A stretch of DNA of 34,256 bases from assembly GCA_016791265.1 (NCBI GenBank), contig JAEUMY010000015.1, positions 1 through 34,256 of the forward strand, written 5' to 3'. Of this stretch, positions 7,021 through 14,637 are shown in pieces. Each line of letters opens with the position of its first letter. Within the stretch, counting starts at the first letter, position 1. A model generated the notes under the pieces. It was not told the DNA's origin. It did no database searches and was given only the letters and a program-made list of their open reading frames with translations. The position numbers and the translations under genes are program-made. Origin of the DNA: Betaproteobacteria bacterium. GTDB taxonomy: Bacteria > Pseudomonadota > Gammaproteobacteria > Burkholderiales > Usitatibacteraceae.

Positions 7021-7692
7021 ATGGAGATCCTGATTCCCTATTTCAAAGCCTTCATCCTCGTGCCGCTCACGCTGCTGCCGATCATCAATCCGCTGGCCGG
7101 CGCGCCGGTCTTCATGACCACGGCGGGCGCCGATGACCGCAATGTGAAGCGCCTCGCCCGCCAGGTGGCGTTGAACTGCTGGGTCGTGCTGGTGGTGTCG
7201 ATGCTGATCGGCACATACGTCCTGGAGCTCTTCGGCATTTCGTTGCCCATCGTGCGCATCGCGGGCGGTCTCTTGGTGGCGGCGACGGCGTGGCGGCTTC
7301 TCACCAGCAACGACGACGATTCGGTGCGCGCGGCACTGGCCGAGTCGCCGGGCACGACGTCGGAAGCGGAGATCGTGCGCCGCAGCTTCTTTCCCATCAC
7401 GTTTCCGCTCACCACGGGTCCCGGCAGCATCGCCGCCGCGATCGCGCTGGGCGCGCAGTGGCCGGGCACGCCCACGCTGTATGTCGCCGCGGCCATGGTC
7501 GCGAGCGCGGGTGCGTTGATCACGGCGCTCGTCATCTACCTCGTCTATCGCAACGCCGCGAGGCTTTTGACCCGTCTCGGCGAAATCGGCACCATGGTCA
7601 TGACCCGGCTCGTCGCATTCATCCTGCTTTGCATCGGCATCGAGATCATGTGGGCGGGATGGGTGGAGCTGAATCAGTTGCCGTTGCGCTGA
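7021..7692 (+). CDS. MarC family (UPF0056) integral membrane protein
   Basis: A 223-aa membrane protein with about six hydrophobic segments: residues about 5-28 (AFILVPLTLLPIINPLAGAPVF), 48-68, 72-92, 128-150, 155-178 and 196-216. The N-terminal INPLxxxPVF signature, SFFPITFPLTTGPGSIAA in the middle, and the final FILLCIGIEIMW helix are typical of MarC/UPF0056. The family was once linked to multiple antibiotic resistance but its transport role is unproven. No ribosome site precedes the ATG at 7021. The gene is convergent with the S10 peptidase gene, with hairpins between them. Confidence 0.9.
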   Translation: MEILIPYFKAFILVPLTLLPIINPLAGAPVFMTTAGADDRNVKRLARQVALNCWVVLVVSMLIGTYVLELFGISLPIVRIAGGLLVAATAWRLLTSNDDDSVRAALAESPGTTSEAEIVRRSFFPITFPLTTGPGSIAAAIALGAQWPGTPTLYVAAAMVASAGALITALVIYLVYRNAARLLTRLGEIGTMVMTRLVAFILLCIGIEIMWAGWVELNQLPLR

Positions 7693-7699
7693 AAACATT

Positions 7700-7746
7700 C
7701 GCCTTCGAGGCGTTCGCAAGCGGCACCCGACTTGGCGGGGTGTGCC
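7700..7746. terminator. Paired hairpins between convergent MarC and S10 genes
   Basis: CGCCT-TCG-AGGCG (7700-7712) is a tight 5-bp stem. A second, bulged stem joins GGCACCC (7722-7728) with GGGTGTGCC (about 7738-7746). Their place between two convergent genes suggests bidirectional termination. Confidence 0.4.
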
Positions 7747-7798
7747 GTCGCGCTTCGCCGGGCCGCACTCTTTCTCGCGTGCGCTCGCGACGACTTCG

Positions 7799-9268
7799 TC
7801 AGGAGGCCTTTTTCACAAAGGCGCGCAAGTGCGCCGCCTGCGCCTTGAGCGACGACTCCTGCACATACATCATGTGTCCTGCCTCGTAGTAGTGGCACTC
7901 GATGTTGGGCTTCAATGACGGGTCCAGCGCCATGTGGGACAGCACGTAGTCGGCGGCATAGTGGGGCGTGGCGAGATCGTAGTAGCCCTGACCCACGTAC
8001 ACCTTCATTCGCGGATGGGCGCTCATCGCGGCGCGCAGTTTCTCGGCCACGTTGAGAGGCTCGTTCTTCGCGCCGAAATCCCAGGTCATGTAGAGCGGTG
8101 AAATGACCTTGTACGGCGTGTCGCTGGCGAACTTGAGGTCGCGCTTCACATAGTCGTTGAGGCAGGCCGCGTAGGCGCCGTCGAGATTGGTGTGCGCCGG
8201 GTCCATCTCGAAGTTCTCGCCGGCCGCGTCGCGGTCGATGCCTTTGAAGCGGCTGTCCAGCCGGCCCACGGTGCGCTTTTCGTCGCGCAAGAGCTCCTTG
8301 CAGAAGCGGTGAATGCCGACGCGCAGATGGGTGGACTCGATGTATCGCTCCGGCAGGCCCGAGTAGGCGGCAAGCTGCTTCACCAGCGCGGTGCGCCGCG
8401 CGGCGGGCAAGGTGTCGCCCAGGAACAGCGCTTGCGAATATTCGCCTGCGGTGAAGTCCTCCACTTCTTTGATGAACGCGGCCAGCGGCTTCCGGGTGAG
8501 CGCGGGCGAGAGCTTGCCGTGATGGCGCGCGGTCAGCGCGTAGGTCGGGAAGAAGAGCAGGTGCGCGAGGTCGTGACCCGGGCCGAACCGGAGCGACGAG
8601 AACTCCAGCGCGCACGAAATCAGCATCAGTCCGTTGAGGTAGAGGCCGTGCTTTTCCTGCAAGTGCCGAGACAGGCCGGCCGCGCGCGTGGTGCCGTAGC
8701 TTTCGCCAGCGATGAACTTCGGGCTGCCCCAGCGGGCATTGCGCGAGCAGTAGAGGCGGATGAATTCGCCGACGCTTTCGATGTCGCGCTGGTAGTTGTG
8801 GAATTCGCCCACCTTCTCGCCGTCGACCATGCGGCTGTAGCCCGTGCCGACGGGGTCGATGAACACGAAGTCGCTTTCATCCAACAGCGAATATTCGTTG
8901 TCCACCAGCGAGTAGGGTGGCGGTGGGGCGTTGCCTTCCTTGTCGAGCTTCACGCGCTTCGGCCCGAACAAGCCGAGATGCAGCCAGACCGATGACGAGC
9001 CCGGCCCGCCGTTGAACGAGAACGTGATCGGCCGCGTCGCGGAGTCCTTCACATCGTCCTTCGTGTAGGCGATGAAAAAGATGCTGGCGCGGGCCTTGTC
9101 GGCCTCGCGGTTGCCGTCCTTCTCCAGATCCTCCTTCAGCACGAGGGTGCCGCAGGTGGCGGTGTACTTGATCGTCTTGCCGTTGATCTTCGCGCTGTGG
9201 CGGGTGGATACGACGTGGTCGGCGGGGGCGGGTTTCGGCGCGTCGTCTTTCTTTTGGGGTTCGGTCAT
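7799..9268 (-). CDS. S10 family serine carboxypeptidase-like protein
   Basis: A 489-aa alpha/beta-hydrolase of peptidase family S10. NGGPGSSS (residues 86-93) forms the oxyanion side, GESYG carries the nucleophile Ser190, YYDLATP probably has the acid Asp, and EAGHMMY has the His near the C-terminus. The FIDPVGTGYS segment is also typical. Unlike many S10 enzymes it has no signal peptide: the N-terminus is charged and Lys/Pro-rich, so a cytosolic enzyme or non-classical export must be considered. The ATG at 9268 has only a weak ribosome site. Two iterated palindromes lie in the gene, both read as Glu-Tyr-Ser. It is monocistronic and divergent from the ExoD-family gene. Confidence 0.9.
   Translation of the reverse strand: MTEPQKKDDAPKPAPADHVVSTRHSAKINGKTIKYTATCGTLVLKEDLEKDGNREADKARASIFFIAYTKDDVKDSATRPITFSFNGGPGSSSVWLHLGLFGPKRVKLDKEGNAPPPPYSLVDNEYSLLDESDFVFIDPVGTGYSRMVDGEKVGEFHNYQRDIESVGEFIRLYCSRNARWGSPKFIAGESYGTTRAAGLSRHLQEKHGLYLNGLMLISCALEFSSLRFGPGHDLAHLLFFPTYALTARHHGKLSPALTRKPLAAFIKEVEDFTAGEYSQALFLGDTLPAARRTALVKQLAAYSGLPERYIESTHLRVGIHRFCKELLRDEKRTVGRLDSRFKGIDRDAAGENFEMDPAHTNLDGAYAACLNDYVKRDLKFASDTPYKVISPLYMTWDFGAKNEPLNVAEKLRAAMSAHPRMKVYVGQGYYDLATPHYAADYVLSHMALDPSLKPNIECHYYEAGHMMYVQESSLKAQAAHLRAFVKKAS
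8434..8445. repeat. Iterated palindrome copy 4, GCGAATATTCGC
   Basis: Exact copy inside the S10 gene, read in the frame GC-GAA-TAT-TCG-C (Glu-Tyr-Ser) at residues about 276-278. Confidence 0.95.
8887..8898. repeat. Iterated palindrome copy 5, GCGAATATTCGT
   Basis: One outer base differs and the core is intact. It is the second copy in the S10 gene, in the same Glu-Tyr-Ser frame (residues 125-127). Confidence 0.85.
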
Positions 9269-9376
9269 GGCGGCGTCTCGTGAGGGATGGGGAAATTATG
9301 GGGCATGTCATGGGGCGATGCAGGCGGCCGTGCGAGAATGGCATCCAATATCACCGCACTTTTCACCCCACTCCAG

Positions 9377-9410
9377 CCCTCCCCCATCGAGGGGAGGGCG
9401 CGAAGCGCCC
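9377..9410 (+). promoter_or_regulatory. Mutually exclusive hairpins in the ExoD-gene leader
   Basis: CCCTCCCC (9377-9384) pairs with GGGGAGGG (9391-9398) over a 6-nt loop. The same GGG also starts a second perfect stem, GGGCGC-GAA-GCGCCC (9396-9410). The second stem ends 13 nt before the proposed TTG start. It may be a REP-like unit or a leader switch; sequence alone cannot decide. Confidence 0.45.
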
Positions 9411-9423
9411 GAATTCCGAGACC

Positions 9424-10068
9424 TTGAACGCACCCAACCAACACCCCACCGGCCCCGACTTGCCGCTCACGCCGCTGTCGGAAAATCTCGCCCACCTGCT
9501 CGAACGCGCCGCGGGCCAGCCGCTGGCCATTCGCGTGATCCTGGACGTGCTGCATGGCCGCGGATTCAATCTGCTGCTGGTCTTTTTCTGCCTGCCGTTC
9601 GCGCTGCCGGTGTCCATTCCGGGGCTCTCCACGCCCTTCGGATTGGCGATTCTGGTGCTGGGTGCGCGAATCGCATTGCGCCGTGAGCCGTGGCTGCCGA
9701 AGCGGGTGATGGACTTCAGCATTCGCCACGACCTGCTCGAACGCACGGTGAATTTCGGCATCAAGGTGGCGACTCAGGTGGAAAAGGTCGTGCGCCCGCG
9801 CGCCCGCGTGTTGGCCGCGGCGCCCGCGTTGCAATCGTTCAACGGGCTGGTCGTGGTGCTATCGGCCCTCGCATTGATGGTGCCGCTGCCGTTGCCGCTC
9901 GCCAACTTCTTCCCGGCGTGGTCGATCATGCTGCTGGCGCTGGGCATGATGGAGGAGGATGGCGCCGCCATCGTCGGCGGCTACATTCTCTGCGTCGTGT
10001 CCTGGGGGTACTTTTTCGTGCTCTGGCTGCTCGGGATGGCGACGTTGCATCAGATCTTCGGCCTCTGA
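9424..10068 (+). CDS. ExoD family membrane protein (exopolysaccharide synthesis)
   Basis: About 214 aa from a TTG start. Residues about 12-35 (LTPLSENLAHLLERAAGQPL) are the conserved amphipathic ExoD opening. They are followed by membrane segments: LLLVFFCLPFALPVSIPGLS, FGLAILVLGARIAL, LVVVLSALALMVPLPLPLANF and GGYILCVVSWGYFFVLW. ExoD was named for exopolysaccharide synthesis in rhizobia; its molecular role is unclear. The frame is open to 9280, but that part reads through the GC hairpins and gives repeat-like peptide (TPALPHRGEG), so I prefer TTG 9424. The start is uncertain by up to 50 codons. Tandem NotI-type hairpin sequences follow the stop. Confidence 0.83.
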   Translation: MNAPNQHPTGPDLPLTPLSENLAHLLERAAGQPLAIRVILDVLHGRGFNLLLVFFCLPFALPVSIPGLSTPFGLAILVLGARIALRREPWLPKRVMDFSIRHDLLERTVNFGIKVATQVEKVVRPRARVLAAAPALQSFNGLVVVLSALALMVPLPLPLANFFPAWSIMLLALGMMEEDGAAIVGGYILCVVSWGYFFVLWLLGMATLHQIFGL

Positions 10069-10071
10069 GCC

Positions 10072-10092
10072 GCGGCCGCAAGTCGCGGCCGC
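10072..10092 (+). terminator. Hairpin built from two GCGGCCGC units after the ExoD-family gene
   Basis: GCGGCCGC occurs at 10072-10079 and 10085-10092, as part of a 13-bp tandem repeat (CGCGGCCGCAA plus two variable bases). Because each unit is itself a palindrome, the two pair to an 8-bp all-GC stem with a 5-nt loop, 3 bp after the stop. Confidence 0.5.
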
Positions 10093-10205
10093 AACGTCGC
10101 CAACCATCCGCTCACGCCGCGTCCCGTCGCATCCGGGGCGCAGCTCGACTCGCGATTGTGTAACCTCGCATCCGTATTCAACTTCAGCATTCATCGGAGT
10201 CCCGC

Positions 10206-12080
10206 ATGTCCGACAACACCTTCTCCCGTTCCCCGTTGGTGCGCTTTCTCAAGGGCATCTGGCTGGCGGTCGATTTCAGCCGCAAGCTGTTCATGAACCT
10301 GATTTTTCTGGCGATCGTCTTCATCGTCCTCATCGCGCTCATGATGCCTGGCAAGCCTGGGTTGCAGGAGAAGTCGGCGCTGGTGATCCACTTCGACGGG
10401 CCGATCTACGAGCAGCGCCCCGGCGCCGCGCGCAGCAAGCTGATCGAGCAGATGCTGGATGACGCGCCGAAGGAGCTCCAGTTGCGCGATGTTCTCGCCA
10501 CGCTGGATGCGGCGGCGAAGGACCCGAAGATCGATCGGGTCGTGATGATCTTCGAGAACTTCGGCGGCACCGGTCTCGCCACGCTGCGCGAGGTGGCTGC
10601 GGCGCTGGACAAGTTCAAGGCTTCCGGAAAACAGGTGGTCGCGTGGTCGTCGGCCTACGACCAGCCGGCCTACTATCTCGCGGCCCACGCCAACGAGGTT
10701 TATCTGCACCCGATGGGCCAGGTCTTCCTGCGCGGCTACGGCGGGCATCGCAACTACTACAAGGAGGCGCTGGAAAAAGTCGGCGTCGCACCCAATGTGC
10801 TGCGCGTGGGCAAGTACAAGAATTTCGGCGAGCCGTTCTTCGCGTCCGGCCCTTCGGCCGAGACGCTCGAGTCGGACAAGTATCTATACGACGGCCTGTG
10901 GAAGACCTACACCGATGGTGTCGAAAAGGCCCGGAAGCTGCCCGAAGGCAGCGTCAATCGCGGCATCGAGTCGGTGGTGAAGGCCATGACCGACGCCGGC
11001 GGCGACGCCGCCAAGGTGGCGCTGGACGCCAAGCTGGTCACGGGATTGAAGACCCGGGACCAGTTGCGCGCGCTGATGATCGAGCGCGGCGCCGAGGACA
11101 AGACGATTCAGAGTTTCCGCCAGATCGCGTTCCAGGACTACCAGGGCTCGGTCACCCCCAAGCTGTTTGGCGACGGTGTGGGCGTCATCGTCGCGCAAGG
11201 CGAGATTGTCGAAGGCCGCGCGCCACCCGGCACCGTGGGTGGGTTGTCCACGGCCGATCTTGTGCGCAAGGCGCGCGAGGACACCAACATCAAGGCGGTT
11301 GTGCTGCGCGTCGACTCCCCCGGCGGCAGCGCCTACGGTTCCGAGCTGGTGCGGCGCGAGCTTGAGCTGACCCGCGCGGCCGGCAAGCCGGTCGTCGTGT
11401 CGATGGGTGATCTCGCGGCATCCGGCGGCTACTGGATTTCCATGGCGGCCGATGAGGTGATCGCCGATCCCGCCACCATCACCGGGTCCATCGGCGTGTT
11501 CGGCATGCTGCCCACGGGCGAGAAGACGATGGAGAAACTGTCCATCAAGACCGGCGGCTACAGCACGACCTGGCTGGCTGACGCGATGTACGACCCGCGT
11601 CGTCCGCTGGACCCGCGCTTTGCCGAGCTGGTGCAGTCGGCCATCGGCAAGATCTACACCGACTTCCTCGCGGGTGCCGCCAAGGCGCGCAAATCCACGC
11701 CCGAGAAAATCGACGAGGTGGCGCAGGGTCGCGTCTGGACGGGCGCGCAAGCGAAGGATCGCGGCCTCATCGACAAGGTGGGCAGCTTCCAGGATGCGTT
11801 GAAGTCGGCGCGCGAGCGCGCCAAGCTGGGCGACGATGCGCGCGTGGCCTATATCGAGGCCGACCGCGGCAAGTTCGCCGCTTTCCTGGACCAGTTGGGT
11901 GGCGGCGCCGCGCGGCTCGTCGCGAAGCATGTCGACCTGAAGCCGTGGCTGCCCGCGGGCGCGCCGGCCAACGCGGTGAAAGAGGTGCGCGAGGAACTGG
12001 GCTGGCTGTCCGAGATCGCTCAGCGCTCCGCCACGGGCCTGCCGTTCGGGGTGGTGGCGCACTGCCTGTGTGGCAAGTAG
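10206..12080 (+). CDS. sppA: Signal peptide peptidase SppA, 67K type
   Basis: A 624-aa tandem-domain S49 peptidase, the usual length of the 67K form. One membrane anchor spans residues about 28-46 (LFMNLIFLAIVFIVLIALM). The N-terminal domain supplies the general base Lys205 in VGKYKNFGEPF, equivalent to Lys209 of E. coli. The C-terminal domain supplies the nucleophile Ser406 in DLAASGGYW, preceded by RVDSPGGSA. It cleaves residual signal peptides in the inner membrane, active site on the periplasmic side. A GGAG site lies 6-10 nt before the ATG at 10206. The C-terminus carries about 30 residues ending in CLCGK, whose two Cys are unusual. It is probably transcribed alone or with the following small gene. 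Confidence 0.93.
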   Translation: MSDNTFSRSPLVRFLKGIWLAVDFSRKLFMNLIFLAIVFIVLIALMMPGKPGLQEKSALVIHFDGPIYEQRPGAARSKLIEQMLDDAPKELQLRDVLATLDAAAKDPKIDRVVMIFENFGGTGLATLREVAAALDKFKASGKQVVAWSSAYDQPAYYLAAHANEVYLHPMGQVFLRGYGGHRNYYKEALEKVGVAPNVLRVGKYKNFGEPFFASGPSAETLESDKYLYDGLWKTYTDGVEKARKLPEGSVNRGIESVVKAMTDAGGDAAKVALDAKLVTGLKTRDQLRALMIERGAEDKTIQSFRQIAFQDYQGSVTPKLFGDGVGVIVAQGEIVEGRAPPGTVGGLSTADLVRKAREDTNIKAVVLRVDSPGGSAYGSELVRRELELTRAAGKPVVVSMGDLAASGGYWISMAADEVIADPATITGSIGVFGMLPTGEKTMEKLSIKTGGYSTTWLADAMYDPRRPLDPRFAELVQSAIGKIYTDFLAGAAKARKSTPEKIDEVAQGRVWTGAQAKDRGLIDKVGSFQDALKSARERAKLGDDARVAYIEADRGKFAAFLDQLGGGAARLVAKHVDLKPWLPAGAPANAVKEVREELGWLSEIAQRSATGLPFGVVAHCLCGK

Positions 12081-12132
12081 TTCGCGGCACGGTAGACTCG
12101 CGGCTTCGTCCACATCTTGAGTGAGCGCCGCC

Positions 12133-12702
12133 ATGTTTCGTGAACCTGCCCGCCGCAATGCGATGCGCAACCTGTCGAGGATGGCGCTCGTCGCCTTCCT
12201 CGGCGCTGCCGCCACGGGCTCGCAGGCCCAGTCCGCGGCGGAGCTGCAACGCTGCCGCGATTTGAAGGACCCGACTGCGCGACTGGCCTGCTACGACGCC
12301 ATACCGCTCGCCGGCGCGCCGGCCGCCTCGGCACCCGCGTCGGCACCGACACCCGCGACACCGGCGCCTGCGGCACCGGCGCGGACGCCGGCCGCTGCCG
12401 CGACGGCCATCCCCGGCTCGGCGCCGCAGCCGGCCGATTTCGGCTTCGAGCGCCGCATCGAGCAGCAGAAGGAAGCGGCCATCAAGTCCATCGAGTCCCG
12501 CATCGCTGGCAGGGTCGAAGGCTGGGAGCCCAACACCCGCTTCACGCTCGAGAACGGGCAGGTGTGGCAGGTGAGCGATGACAGCCGAGCCTTTGGCAAC
12601 GCCAACAATCCCCGGGTGAAGATTTCGCGCGGCACATTCGGCACATTCTTTCTGGAGATCGAAGGCATCAATGCCGCGCCCAGGGTGAAGCGGGTGCGCT
12701 GA
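12133..12702 (+). CDS. Exported protein with CRDLKDPTARLACYDA motif
   Basis: About 189 aa from ATG 12133; ATG 12163 (MRNLSRMALV) is an equally good start and gives a compact signal peptide ending in GSQAQ. The mature protein begins ELQRCRDLKDPTARLACYDA, a two-Cys motif seen at the start of many small exported proteobacterial proteins and likely to form a disulfide. A Pro/Ala linker follows (residues about 65-100). The C-terminal domain (IAGRVEGWEPNTRFTLENGQ, then WQV and VKISRGTFGTFFLEI) is all-beta and OB- or SH3-like. No function is known to me. It lies 52 bp after sppA and 23 bp before the lipoprotein gene, so the three may share a transcript. Confidence 0.75.
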   Translation: MFREPARRNAMRNLSRMALVAFLGAAATGSQAQSAAELQRCRDLKDPTARLACYDAIPLAGAPAASAPASAPTPATPAPAAPARTPAAAATAIPGSAPQPADFGFERRIEQQKEAAIKSIESRIAGRVEGWEPNTRFTLENGQVWQVSDDSRAFGNANNPRVKISRGTFGTFFLEIEGINAAPRVKRVR

Positions 12703-12725
12703 GGGGACGCCAGCAAGCCGTCGCC

Positions 12726-14054
12726 ATGAAAGTGGAGCGGGCAGTGCGCGCGTTCGCAGCGGCGCTTGGCGGCATTCTCCTCGCGGGCTGCGGCAGCCTC
12801 GTCGGCGAGAAGCGGCACTCACCCGCCGAGATCGCGGTCTATCAACCGGCCGACTTCGTGGCGCCCATCGCCAGCGAGACGGAGCGAACGCGTCTGCATG
12901 CCGAACTTCGCGCCCGGATAGCGCGCGCGGTCGCGCAGTCCGGCGAAGATCCGGGCGATGCGTTGTGGGCCGTCAAGTTTCTGAACCAGGCGGAAGACGC
13001 AGGCCGGGTGTTGACGCTGGCCGCGTTGCCCAGGCTTGGTGAGATGTCGGCTCCGGCGCAGCGCGCCGTGCTGGATGCCGCGCATGCGCTGTACGCGGCC
13101 GAGGCCGCACCACTCACGCTGCCGCTTCTGCAAGCCATTGTCACGCCACGGGAGTTCGCGATGGCTGCCTACGTGGTGCTGCGCGCCGATCCGCGTCCGG
13201 AAACACGGGCGAATATTCGCAGTGTGCTGGAGACACGTTTTCCCGCATGGCGGGAGGAGCCCCGCCTCATCGCGTTGCACCACGCGCTCACGCGTGACGC
13301 GAACGCCGAGCGGGCTGCGCGCCCACCCCTGGAAGATCTCCTTGCGGCACCCTTTCGCCCGGGGTGGCCGGTCGTGTTCAGTCTCCAGCGGACGGGACGA
13401 GAGCACTTCGGGCTGGCGCTGGTGCGCGCAGGCGACGGCCGGTTCGTGCGGGCTGCGGACGGCGGCGTGTTCCACGTCCCCCAACTGGCGCGCGCCCTGT
13501 CCAACATGCCCGGCACCATCACCAACGGCAATACGCCGCAGGGCCTCTTCAGCATCGTGGGCGCGGGCACCGCGACCAGTACCCTCATCGGCCCGACCCC
13601 GTATCTGCATTCGAAGGTGCCCGTCGAGGCCACCGTGACCGAGTTCGAACATGCCGACAGCGCGGCCGAATGGAGCGAGGCGGTGTATGAGAGCTTTCTG
13701 CCGCCGTCGTGGCGGCCCTACGCACCGGTCAAGGAAGCATGGCTTGCCGGTCGCGCCGGGCGTGATGAAATGCTGCTTCACGGTACGACCATCGATCCTG
13801 CGCTGTATCAGGGCCGACCGTGGTATCCCGGCACACCGTCAGCCGGCTGTCTTGTCGCCATGGAATACTGGTCACCTGCCGACGGGCGGCTCATGCAAAG
13901 CGACCAGCTGTCGCTGGCGAAGGCTTTCACGGCGGGCGGCCTGGATCGGGGCTACCTCATGGTCGTGGAGCTGGATGACCAGCGCCGGCCGGTTTCGCTG
14001 GAAGAAGTGCTCCCCGCGCTGTTGGCGGCGGAGGCGCGCATCGCCGGCCGCTGA
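12726..14054 (+). CDS. Lipoprotein with L,D-transpeptidase-like catalytic motif
   Basis: A 442-aa protein with a lipobox (ILLAGC, Cys22), so it should be lipid-anchored. Residues about 50-210 are alpha-helical and HEAT-like. The C-terminal half has NTPQGLFSIVG, typical of how YkuD-type L,D-transpeptidases begin their substrate cleft. LLHGTTIDPAL (His352) and GTPSAGCLV (Cys375) follow, matching the His...Ser-x-Gly-Cys catalytic layout. The spacing of 22 residues between His and Cys is close to the YkuD pattern, but the usual SHGC is here SAGC. I infer a diverged peptidoglycan-modifying or regulatory enzyme. An iterated palindrome encodes Ala162-Arg165. The gene follows the small exported protein by 23 bp. 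Confidence 0.7.
   Translation: MKVERAVRAFAAALGGILLAGCGSLVGEKRHSPAEIAVYQPADFVAPIASETERTRLHAELRARIARAVAQSGEDPGDALWAVKFLNQAEDAGRVLTLAALPRLGEMSAPAQRAVLDAAHALYAAEAAPLTLPLLQAIVTPREFAMAAYVVLRADPRPETRANIRSVLETRFPAWREEPRLIALHHALTRDANAERAARPPLEDLLAAPFRPGWPVVFSLQRTGREHFGLALVRAGDGRFVRAADGGVFHVPQLARALSNMPGTITNGNTPQGLFSIVGAGTATSTLIGPTPYLHSKVPVEATVTEFEHADSAAEWSEAVYESFLPPSWRPYAPVKEAWLAGRAGRDEMLLHGTTIDPALYQGRPWYPGTPSAGCLVAMEYWSPADGRLMQSDQLSLAKAFTAGGLDRGYLMVVELDDQRRPVSLEEVLPALLAAEARIAGR
13209..13220. repeat. Iterated palindrome copy 6, GCGAATATTCGC
   Basis: Exact copy in the lipoprotein gene, read GCG-AAT-ATT-CGC (Ala-Asn-Ile-Arg, residues 162-165). Confidence 0.95.
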
Positions 14055-14084
14055 ACGAACTGTGCAACTCTCAAGGAACAGAGC

Positions 14085-14504
14085 ATGAAATATCTCCACA
14101 CCATGGTCCGTGTAAGCGACCTCGACGCCTCGCTCGACTTCTACTGCAACAAACTGGGCCTCGTGCTGCAGCGGCGCAACGACTATCCCAATGGCCGTTA
14201 CACGCTGGCCTTCGTCGCCGCGCCGGGGGACGAATCCGCCGCCATCGAGCTCACCCACAACTGGGACCCGGAGGAACTGGGGGGCTCGCGCAATTTCGGC
14301 CACATCGCCTACGCGGTGGACGATATCTATGCGCTTTGCAAGCGCCTGATGGATGCCGGGGTCACGATCAACCGCCCGCCGCGCGACGGCCGCATGGCCT
14401 TCGTCCGCTCGCCGGACAACATCTCCATCGAGTTGCTGCAGCGAGGCGGGCCGCTCCCGCCCCAGGAGCCTTGGGCATCCATGCCCAACACCGGCGTCTG
14501 GTAG
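14085..14504 (+). CDS. gloA: Lactoylglutathione lyase (glyoxalase I), GloA
   Basis: A 139-aa VOC-fold enzyme that isomerises the hemithioacetal of methylglyoxal and glutathione to S-lactoylglutathione. The four metal ligands are visible: His5 (YLHTMVRV), Glu55 (AIELTHNW), His73 (FGHIAYAV) and Glu116 (SIELLQ). Length and the RVSDLDASLDFYCNKLGL opening match bacterial Ni-type GloA. AAGGA at 14073-14077 supports the ATG at 14085. It lies 30 bp after the lipoprotein gene and may be co-transcribed. With frmA-fghA further on, the window holds two separate glutathione-dependent aldehyde detoxification steps. Confidence 0.95.
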   Translation: MKYLHTMVRVSDLDASLDFYCNKLGLVLQRRNDYPNGRYTLAFVAAPGDESAAIELTHNWDPEELGGSRNFGHIAYAVDDIYALCKRLMDAGVTINRPPRDGRMAFVRSPDNISIELLQRGGPLPPQEPWASMPNTGVW

Positions 14505-14637
14505 CTCATTGCGGGCAACGCTCACGTCGGGAATTTCCGTTTCGCGCCGTTTTCAGCGGGCTTCGTCGCACCGCTTGTGACAGCCTGCGGGCGGTTCAGC
14601 ATGCTTCGGCCGTCGATTCAATCTCAAGAGGCCGCCA

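Noticed and set aside
9280..9423. N-terminal extension of the ExoD-family protein
   Set aside because: It translates GC hairpins and repeat-like sequence; the family starts near the TTG at 9424.
10884..12215. A 443-codon frame antisense to sppA
   Set aside because: High GC keeps antisense frames open. Composition is His/Arg-rich with no recognisable domain, whereas sppA on the other strand has all catalytic motifs.
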